In this document: in pieces, positions 21,456 to 33,034 of the stretch
How the letters are laid out: each line of letters starts with the position of its first letter
Position numbering within the stretch: position 1 is the first letter of the stretch
DNA from: Hemerocallis citrina
Taxonomy: Eukaryota; Streptophyta; Magnoliopsida; Asparagales; Asphodelaceae
Reading direction: 5' to 3'
Length of the DNA: 64,000 nucleotides
Assembly: GCA_017893485.1 (NCBI GenBank)
Contig: CM030362.1
Location: forward strand, 264,225,073-264,289,072
Made by a program: the position numbers and the translations under genes
Notes under the pieces: model-generated
The model's database searches: none
What the model saw: the letters and a program-made list of their open reading frames with translations, nothing else
What the model was told of the DNA's origin: nothing

Positions 21456-22279
21456 ATGGAAAAATATAAACGTCCGTACAAGGCTCCCAAATTAGAGGGA
21501 TTCAGTAGTGCTGAATTTAATAGTTTGAAGAGAAAAGCCCAATACGGAATGAAATTCATGAAAATTTTCTATACATGTCAAGCAACCTATGATGAATGTG
21601 TTGAAGATATTGATGATGCAACATGGGTAACTGATGAGGACTTGTGCAGAAAATTCTTATTAAATAGCATATCAGATCGCCTTGCAGACATGTATATGAA
21701 ATATGAAATAGCTAAATAAATTTGGGATAATCTACTAGATGAATTTTAGAAGGGAGAAAAAGTATATAAAGCATATCTAGTTGATAAATTCACAGGTTTC
21801 TGTTTTAAAGAGAAAAAGCAATCCTTCCCCAGGTAACAGATTTAGAGAATCTTGTAGGAAAACTAAAATCAGAAAACATTACTGTGTGTCATGAGTTCCT
21901 TACTGGTGAAATAATTTATAAGTTACCTGCTTCATGGCTATCTTTTAAGACTGTGATGTATAGGTTGTCTGAATAAATTAAACTTGCACATCTGAAACGT
22001 TGCATCAAATTTGAAGATGAGACTAGAACTAGGATGAATTTGGAATTGGTTTATAAACAACTTTCAACTGCTAATGTGTTAACCAATACCAAACGCGCTC
22101 CTGAGTTCAAGAAGAACAAGTTTATTTCTAAAGGTGAACCAACTAAGTTAGAAGTCACGAAGAAAATTGTTAAAAAGAAAGGAAAATGCTACAACTGCAG
22201 AGAGTGGGGGCATCATGCCTCTGAATGTAGGCTACCCAAAGTAGAACAATCCAACATGAAAAGAGTGATCTTGTTATAG
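21456..22279 (+). pseudogene. Copia gag
   Basis: It begins at ATG 21456 and reads as a copia capsid N-terminal region (YKAPKLEGFSSAEF, with FLLNSISDRLADMY). It then breaks at 21717-21719 and continues in other frames with further stops, ending with the CCHC zinc knuckle CYNCREWGHHASEC near 22188-22231 that would bind RNA. Gag would form the virus-like particle. At least one frameshift and several stops separate the two ends. Confidence 0.82.
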
Positions 22280-23720
22280 GGGAAAACTGAGTCCACCAAT
22301 TTTCTTTGTGTTGTTGGTGATGTCAATGCCAGTACCTCTGCTAGTTGGTTGTTGGATTCGGGAGCCACCTGCCATGCTTGCAACGATGATGGCCTACTAT
22401 CGGATATGAAAGCTGCAGATGAGTCAGTCTCAATGGCAAATGGAGAATCAGTGAAGGTGCTTCAAAATGGGATAGCAAATCTCAATCTCTCCCCAGGTAA
22501 AACTTTAATTTTGTGAAATGTTAAATATGTGCCTGCTTTGGCAAAGAACTTGATCTCTGTTAGCTTACTAAATCATGCTGGTATGGTTGTTGCTATAGTG
22601 GTAAAGCTATCTTGTCTGTAAAAAATTTTTATTTTGGTTGTGCTTATTTAGTTAATGGCATATACATAATTAGTTTAGCAGATGAAGCAATCAACAATGT
22701 TAGTTCCAAATTGTGTAGTCCACATACATGGCATAATAGGCTGGGACATGTGAACTATGTTAAGATTCTTAATGTTGCTAAAAATTTTAACTTACCAATT
22801 GACACATCCATTAAAGATGACAAATGTGAAGTATGTGCTCAAACAAAGATAACTAGAAGACATTTTCATACCGTCTCTAGGAGTACACAATTACTTGAGT
22901 TGATACATTCTGACATATGTGATTTCAAGAGTTTTATGACACAAGGAGGTTGGAAGTAAACTTCTATAAATGATTACTCTAGATATTGTCACATTTATCT
23001 GTTAAAAACTAAGGATGAAGTGCTAGAAATATTCAAAGAATTTAAAGACCGTATTGAGAAACAGTTAGATGCTAAAATTAAAAGATTTAGATCAGATAGA
23101 GGTGGCGAATATGTCTTATTAGGATTCAGAGAATTTTGTAACTCACATGGAATCATAGCAGAAATTACAGTACCTTACTCACCATAGTCAAATGGTATCG
23201 CCGAAAGAAAGAATCGAATACTCACAGAGATGTTGAATTCTATGTTGTTGACTGCTGGGTTACCTTCACACTTTTAGGGTGAGGCTGTATTAACTGCTAA
23301 CAACATTTTGAATATGTTGTCACACTCTAAGTTACCTGCTACACCGTATGAACTGTGCCGCGAGCACACACCTAATTTTAATAAAATAAGAACTTGTGGC
23401 GTATTACTTTTGTTAGGATACCTGACCCTAGAAGGCCTAAAGTGGGACATCGGACAAATACGTGTGTGTATTTGGGTAGTGCAGTTGATAGTGCTGCAGA
23501 AAGATTTTTAGATCTAACTCTTAACAGAGTAATAGAATCAAGAGATGCAGAATTCTTTGAAGATATGTTCATCAAAGATAAAGGTATCTCATTATCTGAA
23601 CATGCAGACACAAGGAATGATCCACAACAGAAATCTAGATATATTTCAACTGACACTGAACCCTCACATAATGTTGAATAAGAAGACTCTTCACAAGAGA
23701 TAAAACTCCTACAACCTATG
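22280..23720 (+). pseudogene. Copia protease and integrase
   Basis: The protease shows WLLDSGATCHA near 22348-22380. The integrase N-terminus has TWHNRLGHVN and CEVCAQTK (HHCC zinc site). The core follows with IHSDICDF, SDRGGEY and SNGIAERKNR. Stops occur inside (for example before NVKYVP, after QGGWK and in the TVPYSP*SNG motif), and a frame change near 23390 moves the C-terminal part into the 23394-23681 frame. Confidence 0.88.
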
Positions 23721-23731
23721 GTGATGACTTC

Positions 23732-25370
23732 GTGACTTATGCACTAGCAGCTGACCCTGTTAGTGTTAAGAAAGCCTTAAGGTCTAGGGATGGTTTGCTT
23801 TGGAAAGAAACAATTGATGATGAAATAGATTCTTTATTGCAGAACAGCACTTGGGAATTGGTTAATTTGCCAGTAGGGGCTAAAACTATAAGAAGCAAGT
23901 GGGTTTTGAAGAAGAAACTTAATCCTGATGGAACTGTAGCTAAGTATAAAGCACGCTTAGTAGCTAAAGGTTACACTCAACAAAGTGGGGTGGATTATTT
24001 TGATGTTTATTCACCTGTTTGTCATATTGCTATAATAAGGATTCTTCTAGCCATAGCATCTATTGAAAAATTTGTTATTCATCAAATGGATGTTAAGACT
24101 GCTTTCCTAAACGGTGATCTCAATGAAGAAATCCATATGAATTAACCTGAAGGTTTTGTACTTAAAAGTTAAGAATATAAAGTTTGCAAATTAATAAAAT
24201 CTTTCTATGGACTTAAACAAGCACCAAAATTGTGGCATGAAAAATTTGATAAAACAATAAAGAGCTTAGGTTTTGAATCTAGTAATTCTGACAAATGCCT
24301 TTATTATTGTGATGAATCGAATAAAATTGTCATTATTTGCTTGTATGTTGATGACCTGCTAGTTGTTGGAAGTGACATCTCTATTGTTATAGAAGTTAAA
24401 ACTTCTATAGGTGCTATCCAAATAATTTAACATGAAAGAATTAGGTGTTGTAGACACCATATTGGGCATGAGAGTGGGCTTTAGAAGGCAAGGAATAACC
24501 CTTAGCCAATCCCATTATATTAAAATTGTGTTGAAGGACTGGAGATACAGTGATTGTAAAAGGTTTAATACACCTTATGATACTACCAAAAAGTTGACAC
24601 CTAACGATGGTGCAACAGTGAGACAGTTAGACTATAAACTCATTGGGAGTCTCTTGTACGCTATGATGCACTAGACCTGACATAGCCTTTGCAATAGGCA
24701 TACTAAGCAGGTTCACTAGCAATCCAAGTCAATTACACTGGAATGCCCTTGAGAGGCTATTGGGATACCCAAACGGTACTCAAGAGTTTGCTTTGTGCTA
24801 TTCTGGTTATCTTTCAGTACTAGAGGGATACTTTGATGCATCGTGGTGCTCAGGAAATGGTGATAGTAGGTCTACTAGTGGCTATGTGTTTAAACTAGGA
24901 GGAGCAGCTGTGTCATGGAAATCTATAAGACAATCTGGTCTGTCTTTTCATCCATGGAGTCAGAACTCTTTGCGCTATCTTGTGCTGGTGAAGAAGCGAA
25001 ATGGATGAAAGACCTATTGTTAGATATTCCTTTGAGAAGATGCGCTATCTTGTGCTGGTGAAGAAGCGGAATGGATGAAAGACCTATTGTTAGATATTCC
25101 TTTGAGAAGATTTAGAGTAACCACTCTCAGTCTGTATTGTGACAACCAAGCTGCAAATATTGTAGCTAACAACACTCTCTACAATGGTAAGAGACGTGTT
25201 GTGAGCCTTACAGGCTAAGTTGAACTATCTCATTAAACAAGGGATTGTTGTCCTTATTGATGTACGATCAGAAAGAATGTGGCTGATGCATTTACAAAAG
25301 GATTAAGTAGAGATCTAATTATCAAAACTGTGGGAGAAATGAGGTTAAAAACTATTGAGGATAAGTTTTA
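23732..25370 (+). pseudogene. Copia reverse transcriptase and RNase H
   Basis: RT reads LLWKETIDDEIDSLLQNSTW, SKWVLKKKLNPDGT, RLVAKGYTQ, QMDVKTAFLNGDL and the catalytic CLYVDDLLVV near 24340. RNase H reads GYFDASWCSGNGDSRSTSGY. Frames change around 24145, 24430 and 24675, and a 70-bp tandem duplication (24971-25110) shifts the frame again. The tail VADAFTKGLSRDLI near 25270-25315 ends the domain. Confidence 0.9.
24971..25110 (+). repeat. 70-bp tandem duplication in copia RNase H
   Basis: Two adjacent copies start TGCGCTATCTTGTGCTGG and differ at one base. Because 70 is not a multiple of three, it breaks the frame. Confidence 0.97.
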
Positions 25371-26190
25371 ACACCCTAGTTATTTTAATAAATTAGAATC
25401 TAAAGCTAAGAGCCATAGAGTAGTTCAAACTTTAAGCATCAATCTTTAGACAATTGACATGTTTTAGATAATTAGAAAAGTTCTATGTACTTATTGTTGA
25501 TATATAACTTCATTCTAAATTTGATGATGATATATATGTTTCAAAACTTACATAGAATTATCTTTTATTCCAAAAGAAAGCATGAAAATTTGTCGATGTG
25601 TTTCTGATGTTTAGAACTGTTGTTATATCATTCCAACTTTGATGATATATCTCTTTTATGGGATTTATGTTTCTTTCCAATCTTGATGATTTAGAATTTA
25701 ACCATAATTGATTTAACATTTCTATCATTCCAATAAGAAATACAGTATAGTTTTTGCGTAGAAACTATAATAGTTCTTGTACTTTATTTTGATAAAGATA
25801 CTTGATTGTGATGCTTATGATGTACCTTTGCATATCTATGTTGAATTGTACTAAGTTCTTTAGCTTGAACTAGATACTCTTATACATTTCATTTGAACTC
25901 TAAGAGAAACGACTCATGAGATTTCTATTTATTATGTTCAAAATAGATGGCAGCAAAGGCAATGAAAATGAATCAGTCAACTTTGATTTTGAGAATGATG
26001 ATTTGCTCGATATGGAGGAGTAGACACAAAAGAACTCGCAAGAATAGTTTGTCAATTGCTTGGAGGAACTTTTATTTGAGTTTAAGACTCTTTACTTTGA
26101 TTGAGCTTAAAACTTTTCTTTTATTTTGAAGTTTATTATTTGGTTGACTTGAGATTGTGATATTTTATTTTGATTGGTTTAGTCTTTGTG
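25371..26190 (+). other. Copia 3' untranslated region before the LINE
   Basis: This AT-rich sequence has recurring short motifs such as TTTGATGATATAT and TTTGATTGTG. It has no meaningful frame and continues after the LINE at 29823-29986. Confidence 0.6.
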
Positions 26191-26204
26191 AACTATTCAT
26201 TTGT

Positions 26205-26355
26205 TATGGTTTATGGGCCGAATGATACGAATATTTATGGGCCGAATATGGTTTATGGGCCGAATTTTGATTGGTACATTCTCCCTGACCACACGACTGG
26301 AACGTCGATCTGATCAGTATATGCAGACCATCACTATGGTTTATGGGCCGAATGT
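26205..26355 (+). repeat. Repeated TTTATGGGCCGAAT motifs at the LINE 5' junction
   Basis: TTTATGGGCCGAAT occurs at the very 5' end, again near 26235 and 26251, and again in its proper coding place near 26341 (endonuclease motif VYGPN). The target site ends TTATGG, which matches the start of the motif. Confidence 0.85.
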
Positions 26356-29300
26356 GGCGTCGGAGCGTGACGCCTTTTGGCAAGAACTTGTCAATATTCC
26401 TATCCGTTGGCTGGGGGCCTGGATTGTAGGGGGGACTTCAATATCACCCGATTTGTGTTCGAACACAAGGGTAGAGGTTCCAGCGACAGGCACAGAGCAG
26501 AGTTCAATAGGGTGATAACGGATCTCGAACTGATAGATATCCCTATTAGCGATAGACTATTTACGTGGTCTAACATGCAGTTTACTCCGATTTTGGCAAA
26601 ATTGGATAGGATTCTAGTATCCATGGATTGGGAGGCTAAGTTCCCCCTTGCAACTGCTAGATCGATCCCTAGACCAACGTCAGATCACACTCCTATACTT
26701 CTTGACATTGGGCTTCAGGGAACCAAAAGACATAGAAAATTCCGATTCGAGAAGGCATGGCTGGAGATTCAGGGGTTTCATCACCTGGTTATGGAAAACT
26801 GGTCGCTCCCAGTGACTGACATAGATGCGGCGGGACGATGGTGTGAAAAAATTCACAGGTTAAGAAATCGGCTGTGTAAATTTTACCGATCTAGGTTCTT
26901 GTCCATCTGGCGCGCAAAAGATTCCTTGTTGGAAGGAATTGACGAACTTGAAAGACTGGAGGAATCGAGAGACCTGTCACAGGAGAAAAGAAATAGACTC
27001 CTGGAGCTCCGGGAGAATATTGCCAATCTCTATCAGATGGAAGAAATCAAATGGCAACAAAGATCTAGAATTTCGTGGCTCAAAGAGGGAGACGCGAACA
27101 CGGCCTTTTTCCACCGAGTGGCAAGTACAAGGCGTTGGTCAAATCTCATTTTATCCTTAGAAACAAGCTCGGGGATGGTACAAGACGAACATTTAATTTC
27201 CACAGCCTTCCAAGGATACTACAAGGACCTCTTGGGGAAGAAGAATGATGGCTTCCCAATGATGTTCTTCCAAATTTTCTGGGAAGAAATTAAAGGGGAC
27301 TATATGGCGTTGCTGGACGACTTCTTTTACAACAAGCTCAGATTGGGAATGTTTAATTTTGCGGATGTAGTTCTGATTCCCAAACGGGAAGAAGTATCGA
27401 AAGTGGGCGATTTTAGGCTAATCAGCCTCATAAATTGTTCGGCGAAGATTATTACTAAAATCCTAGCTATCCGCCTGGGGAGTATTATAGACAGCCTTAT
27501 CAACAAATCTCAATCGGGCTTCATTAAGGGTAGAAATATCCTAGATTGTGTGGCAACGACGGAACAAGTTATCCACCGCTGCCATACGACCAACTCTACG
27601 AGCTTTCTGCTTAAGCTGGATTTTGAGAAAGCTTATGACTCGGTCGATTGGGAGTACTTGCTGGAAGCTCTCAGGGGTAGGGGCTTCGGGAATAAATGGA
27701 TCAGCTGGATCAGGCAGTGCTTGCAGACTAGCAAAACAGCCATATCAGTGAATGGTAGGTCGGGACAGCCGTTCCCTTGCAGGAAGGGTCTCAGACAAGG
27801 GGACCTGCTATCACCACTACTGTTTACAATCGTAGCGGATGTGTTGAGGGTCATGCTGGAGAAATGCCAGGATAAAGGTTGGATCACGCCAATGGCAAGT
27901 TCTGCGTCTACTAAAGGATGTACGATCTTGCAATACGCAGATGACACCCTACTCTTTGGTAATGGGTCTAGACGAGAAACTGTCTGCTTTAAAGGGACAC
28001 TATACTGTTTCGAGGCCTGGTCAGGCCTTAGGATTAACTTTCACAAGAGTGCACTGACTCCAATTTTCCTATCTGAAGATGAAGCTGGGGAACACGCAAC
28101 TGTTTTGAACTATACGACGAGTGGCTTTCCTATCAAATACCTAGGTCTACCACTCAGACCAGGGAAATTAGCTAAAGCAGACTGGTTGCCTATCATTGAC
28201 ATGGTGGAGGCCAGACTGTCTGGTTGGAAAGGTAAGTCGCTGTCTCTCGGGGGCAGAGTGGTACTCATCAACTCAGTACTGTCTAACCTGCCTATCTACT
28301 ACATGTCATTCTTCGAGCTCCCAAGGTGGGTTATACAGAGGATTGACCGGATTAGAAAAAGATTCCTATGGAAGGGGGTAGATTCGGATAAAGGAGGGTA
28401 CCACCTCATCAAATGGAGTATCGCTTGCATGAAGAAGATACATGGCGGGCTAGGCATCATCGACCTCAGAGATATGAACCTTGCGCTGCTGGGAAAATGG
28501 TGGTGGAAGGTATTCCACAATAGCGGGGAAGGTTGGCAGGACTTCATTCAACCTTATCTAAGGGAAAAAGGCATGAGATACCTAGGCTTCCGAGTAGGTG
28601 CAAAAGTGTCGCGGCTCTGGAAAGGAATGGCCAAGGCTAGCGGCCCTTTCAATTCGGCAGTTACGTCGACGATTGGCAATGGCTGGTCCTCTAGATTCTG
28701 GTGGGATAGATGGTGTGGAGCCCATACCCTGAAGGAAACGTTCCCAGAGCTGTATGAAAGGTCGAGTAGACCGAATATTTCCGTAGCCGAAAGTTGGAAA
28801 AGGGGAGGCTGGAGACCGGCGCTCCGAGGAATGCTCACCCCAAATTTACAACAACAATTGCTTGACATGCATGCACACATCACACGGGCAGACACAAGGT
28901 GCACACAAGGCCCAGATCAAAAGCATTGGGGACTAAAGAGCAAGGGAGATTTCTCGGTGAGATCTCTGTACCATCGGATCCACTTTCGAGGATGCAGACC
29001 CAGCTGGGCACAGGTGTTGTGGAAGGCGAAAACTCCCCTTAAAGTCAGAGTTTTCTTATGGCTAGTGCTCAATAATGCTATCCTTACAAGGAAAAACCTT
29101 GCCAAAAGACAACCACAGGTAGCGACCAACTGTGGTTTCTGCGACGTACATGTGGAAGACCTAAACCACCTTTTCATTCTTTGCCCAAGGAGTAAGGCAA
29201 CTATGGTTGAGGTACTTCGAGCCTTAGGAACAGATGTCTACCCCTGTGTATATGAGGACTTGTGGATTGGTCCCAAATTTGCAACGATTCGTCATGATAT

Positions 29301-29802
29301 GAAGGATGCGTGGTACATCGCTATAGCAGCAACAACATGGGTGTTATGGCTTGACATAAATAATTTTTATTTTCGTACTTCATGTAATAGTATTTCTGGT
29401 AACCTGACTCACATCATGCATCTTATCTCTTTTTGGGCTACAGCTGCGGCAACAGGGGCTAGAGGAAGGATAGCCAGAGTTTTCCAGATAGAGGAGTTTG
29501 ACGATGAGGAGGTAGAGATCGGGCCGACGATGGACTGAGAGACTGGCTACACCAGTTCTGACGGTGACTAGGCCAGCTGTTTCATCCTACTGTTCTCTCT
29601 GGTTACTGGAGGTTTGAGTAGTTAGACCCACCCCCCAGGGTTTGTTGGGGGTGTACGTTTGTTTGCTTTCATTTTCTTCCTGCATTGTACTTTTGTTTTT
29701 GTGATGTTGTACTTTGGTTTTGTCCCGGTACGCCGGGGTTGTTTTGTTAACTTCTTATTAATGAAACAGGGTGACCTTATTCCACCTTTTACCTCAAAAA
29801 AA
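26211..29802 (+). mobile_element. L1-type LINE, 5'-truncated
   Basis: A perfect 20-bp duplication AACTATTCATTTGTTATGGT flanks it (26191-26210 and 29803-29822), and the 3' end is a short A tail after TTTTACCTC. It contains the end of the endonuclease domain, reverse transcriptase and a C-terminal zinc-knuckle region. The first part of ORF2 and all of ORF1 are missing, as is usual for LINE insertions. It sits in the 3' untranslated part of the copia element and is younger than it. Confidence 0.93.
26265..29538 (+). pseudogene. LINE ORF2 fragment: endonuclease end, reverse transcriptase, zinc knuckle
   Basis: The start lies in the APE-type endonuclease (VYGPN, then GDFN and SDHTPILLD). A frameshift at the G run 26429-26434 (six G where seven would keep frame) moves reading into the long frame 26377-29538. 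That frame holds RT motifs DFRLISLINCSAKI, LKLDFEKAYDSVDWEYL, GLRQGDLLSPLLF and the catalytic YADD (27934-27945), and a C-terminal zf-RVT region (KTPLKVRVFLWL ... CGFCDVHVEDLNHLF). Between LLGKK and DGFPMMFF about 60-70 residues usual in the family are missing in frame, including the lead-in to the RT. It is remarkably open, but truncated and probably inactive. Confidence 0.9.
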
Positions 29803-29822
29803 AACTATTCATTTGTTATGGT

Positions 29823-29986
29823 CTTATAACTATTTGATTATTTTGGTTTAGTCATATTTGAACTATTCAAGTTATAATTGATTTAGCTCATGATTCATAT
29901 TCTTTATGATTCAATGATGTTTGAATTTTTGTGATCCAATAATATAACATTGCTTAGCCTAATATATTGAGAATATAGGAGGAGAT
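29823..29986 (+). other. Copia 3' untranslated region after the LINE, with purine tract
   Basis: It continues 25371-26190 and ends in the purine-rich GGAGGAGAT just before the 3' LTR. Confidence 0.65.
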
Positions 29987-30227
29987 TGTTGGATGTATAG
30001 GTATATTCTCAATATAATAGGATAATATTGTGTATATTGTTCTATGGGGTAACACGTTAACGGGTTGAGTGGGCTCAAAGCCCAGTGTCCTAAACCCAAT
30101 CTAATCTCTTTAAAAACTGGTCTAGAGGTAGCGCCCTGCGATATTTCAATACTGATAATCATGATATAATATCTTAAGCGGCTAAGAGATAAATCCTAAT
30201 TCTAATTCCTCCTAATCAGATCTAACA
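29987..30227 (+). repeat. 3' LTR of the copia element
   Basis: This 241-bp repeat starts TGTTGGATGTATAGG and ends AGATCTAACA. It matches the 5' remnant at 20672-20923. Confidence 0.9.
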
Positions 30228-30328
30228 GGCTTCTTGTGTCTACATATATCGTTAGATTCCTTTTAATTCAGTATTATGCATGCATGCAAATTTTCAGTTT
30301 TTTGTGGGCGACATGACTTGATCTTGTC

Positions 30329-30851
30329 CAGTGGTGGAGGCAGACTTTTCAAATGGAGGTCCCACTTATCTTTTGCCAAAGACGTTGTCAGAAAAAAATC
30401 TGTCATTGTCATTTTTTCATTTCCATTTTTTTTTTTTTTTTGGTAAAGGTCAAATTATTGGGTCTGAATCAAAGTCTCATCAACGCTCATAATTGGAATG
30501 AAGTTTTTAAAGATTGCAATTGAAAATCTACAAGTTTTAATAAAATCAGTCTCAGGTAGAGTGAATCAATTGAGGAAAAAAAAGTATAATTGAGAGAATA
30601 GAGGACTAGTGAAAGTTTAATTAAGCCTATCCATTTTATAATTTATTGGTAGAGTGGTTTCTATTTTAATTTTCAAAACAACGAACTTAAATTGATTGTT
30701 CGGATTCAAAATGAAAAGGATGAGGTTATTAGTTTATTTAATTTTTAGATTTGGGGGTCCACATAAAAAGTGTAGCATACAAAAGGGTTTTTTTTAATAA
30801 CATTTTGTTGTCCTATTTGTCCCTCACATTCACTATTTGCCTCCACCGCTG
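30329..30851. mobile_element. hAT-type non-autonomous DNA transposon, 523 bp
   Basis: The terminal inverted repeats CAGTGGTGGAGGCAGA and, on the other strand, CAGCGGTGGAGGCAAA bound it. The flanks ATCTTGTC (30321-30328) and ATGTTGTC (30852-30859) form an 8-bp duplication with one difference, as for hAT elements. There is no transposase frame. Confidence 0.8.
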
Positions 30852-31193
30852 ATGTTGTCTTATAAATATGCCGAGCAAGTTCTCTTTGACACTTGAGCCA
30901 CATTAATAGATTTCCTTTAGAATGTATGACACAAATTATCTCTTAAACATTCACATTTGTCACAAATCCATCTTATAATATCAAATTACGTATGGCATAT
31001 TGGTTAGTGTTCTTACCTGTTGAGAATAAATGAATTACTGGATATCCCTTTATTTCCACCCAAAACTATGATATCTTCAACTAGATGTTAACACAATTAG
31101 CATATTGCACCCTCATTAAGATTATGTCGTGGATATTTGTAACTTCTAATCTCAATGAAATAATTGTAACATTCTCTGTGCTAGATTTATATT
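30852..31193. other. Unannotated AT-rich DNA
   Basis: Nothing was recognised, apart from the left copy of the SINE target duplication at its end. Confidence 0.5.
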
Positions 31194-31342
31194 TTTTTTT
31201 TTTTTTTTTTTTTGATTATACTGGGTATCCATCCCCCTCTATGGTCAGACTAATCCCAGTCCCGTGGCAAGGCTCCCTGAACAGAGGGTTTATGCACTAT
31301 CCTTTTTGGATAGAGGTCACTGGCCACGCAGAGGTATTTAAT
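31194..31342 (-). mobile_element. SINE-like retroposon
   Basis: The 15-bp direct repeat TGCTAGATTTATATT flanks it (31179-31193 and 31343-31357). The left end is a run of about 20 T, which is the A tail on the minus strand, and the body is about 130 bp and non-coding. Length, tail and target duplication fit a SINE moved by LINE enzymes. Clear A and B box promoter motifs could not be assigned, so a short truncated retroposon is the alternative. Confidence 0.7.
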
Positions 31343-31667
31343 TGCTAGATTTATATTAAGTATAACCAAATGAACTTATGCAAAATTTTGGATTACTAAA
31401 AATGCAAAAAGCATGATGAAAATGATTATTACTGTAAATAGTTTCTTGTTATTTAATAGAGCATCACTATTTGAGAGTCATGATTTCTTAAAAAAAAGGT
31501 TATGTCTTGTTATAATATACTCCAATTGCTACATGAGTTTTCTTATGGAGGGTGTTTTAAGTGAACATCTCTGCTTCCAGTTCTCATACACAGGGGGTTT
31601 TCTTTATGGAAATTCTCATGAAGTCATGATATTTTGGAGAGTGCATTAAATTTCATTTTATAAGGAA
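31343..31667. other. Unannotated AT-rich DNA
   Basis: No supported feature was seen between the SINE-like insertion and the Helitron. Confidence 0.5.
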
Positions 31668-32600
31668 CTAGGTATGCACATGGACACGTGCCTATGGCAC
31701 ATATTCGGAACGATACAACATATGAAAAATCATGTAAACAATAAGAGATGATTTATTTAGGTGTTTATTTGAGTAGACGTTGATGTATTAATGTACTTTG
31801 AAGTAGGATTATGAAGTGACCTTGATATTTATTGGTTTATATATTGCAGGATTATTTATCAGCAGCTCGGGATTCAAAATAGTATTGTGAATCTACAATA
31901 GTAGTGAATCAGAAATTCGTTACTATGTGTTGCTTGAGCATAAGAGATTTCTTTTTTTGATTTGGAGTCTAACATAAGTAGCAATTCATTTTCTAACTGC
32001 ATGAGTTACAGTTAACACTTCAAATTTATTGTGATGTATACATGAAGTAAAATTGCAGCAAAGCAGATCAAGATACAATTTTGCTGCTACAAAAACTCGA
32101 AATATGGGGATTAAGCATGGATTTGTTCATAAAAGCATGATCAAGCGAGTCAATTAAAGAATTTGTAACGATCTTTCAAAGCAGCAAATGTCCAAAGATT
32201 CAAAAAAAGCATAATCCGAAATTGCATAATAAAATAAAAGCATTTTAATCAAAATTAACTCAGTGAAGCATTCAAATCTAAAACAATTACTCAATGAAGT
32301 TTCTATGATCAGATCAAATATGGTAATTTAAAAGCAATTAAATGCAAGTGAATGTTATTGAGTTATGAAAGCATAATCCGAAAAAAACATAATTAAAAAT
32401 AACCAAAAAAAATATTCACAGTTTTTTTGTGTGACATACCTGGGTAAAAAAGAAAAGAAAAGAAAAGCAAGAGAGATAATCATAAAAAAGGAGAAAAGAG
32501 AGGGAAGAGAGAGAAAAATAAATAAATGAATGAGTTGTTTTGTTTTGGGGGAAAATTTTGAATTTTACGGAGGAAACATTTGTGTGTGTGTGTTTGTGTA

Positions 32601-32634
<34 letters not shown>

Positions 32635-32701
32635 GGGGGGGGGGTGGTATTTCCAAATGAATGAGTGCCACTTGATAGCTTTCTGTGTTTTATTATATAG
32701 A
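31668..32701 (-). mobile_element. Non-autonomous Helitron, family 2 copy B
   Basis: On the minus strand it begins TCTATATAATAAAACAC and ends CTAG after a hairpin GTGCCATAGGCAC. It lies between A (31667) and T (32702). It is 1034 bp, against 452 bp for the copy at 17945-18396. The extra length is A-rich sequence and a poly-G tract near its 5' end. No Rep or helicase frame is present. Confidence 0.78.
32601..32644 (+). repeat. Very long G homopolymer
   Basis: Thirty-three G, one A, then ten G follow a TG-rich run. It creates poly-proline and poly-glycine frames that are artefacts. It could form a G-quadruplex and is a likely sequencing or assembly weak point. Confidence 0.9.
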
Positions 32702-33034
32702 TATATATATACAAGAGTCCAGAATTAAAGGGTGTCATACATATGGACTTTTGATTGGTTACATGCAAAATTCAGTAATGATCTTTCTTTGAAAAATGTC
32801 ATTGTATGGTATTATTTAGAAGTGTGTGTCGAAGCCCACTTCAATTTTGTAGTATTAACCTATTTTTCATTTCCAGAAGTCTCCAATTTATATATATTAG
32901 GCCTACCCCATCTTTCATTTCTTTATTTTGAAATAGAAAAAGAAGAGCAAAAGTAGGAACTCACACATATCTTAACACATGCAACTCACATCTTTCAATT
33001 AACAATTTTTTTTTTTTTTTGTAAATCCTTCTTC
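32702..33034. other. Unannotated AT-rich DNA
   Basis: A stretch near 32905-32955 (TTTTGAAATAGAAA then GAGCAAAAGTAG) resembles 45888-45938, so it belongs to a dispersed repeat or duplicated segment. Confidence 0.45.

Larger units (their letters stand above)
20672..30227 (+). mobile_element. Ty1/copia element with complete domain order, decayed, carrying a LINE
   Basis: A 5' LTR remnant (20672-20923) and a 3' LTR (29987-30227) enclose gag with a CCHC knuckle, protease, integrase, RT and RNase H in copia order. Every part has stops or frameshifts. The first bases of the 5' LTR have been lost or replaced, so no duplication can be matched. The LINE at 26211-29802 sits in the 3' untranslated part. 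The lineage was not assigned. Confidence 0.9.

Noticed and set aside
32480..32728. Poly-proline and poly-glycine proteins
   Set aside because: They are translations of the G homopolymer tract.
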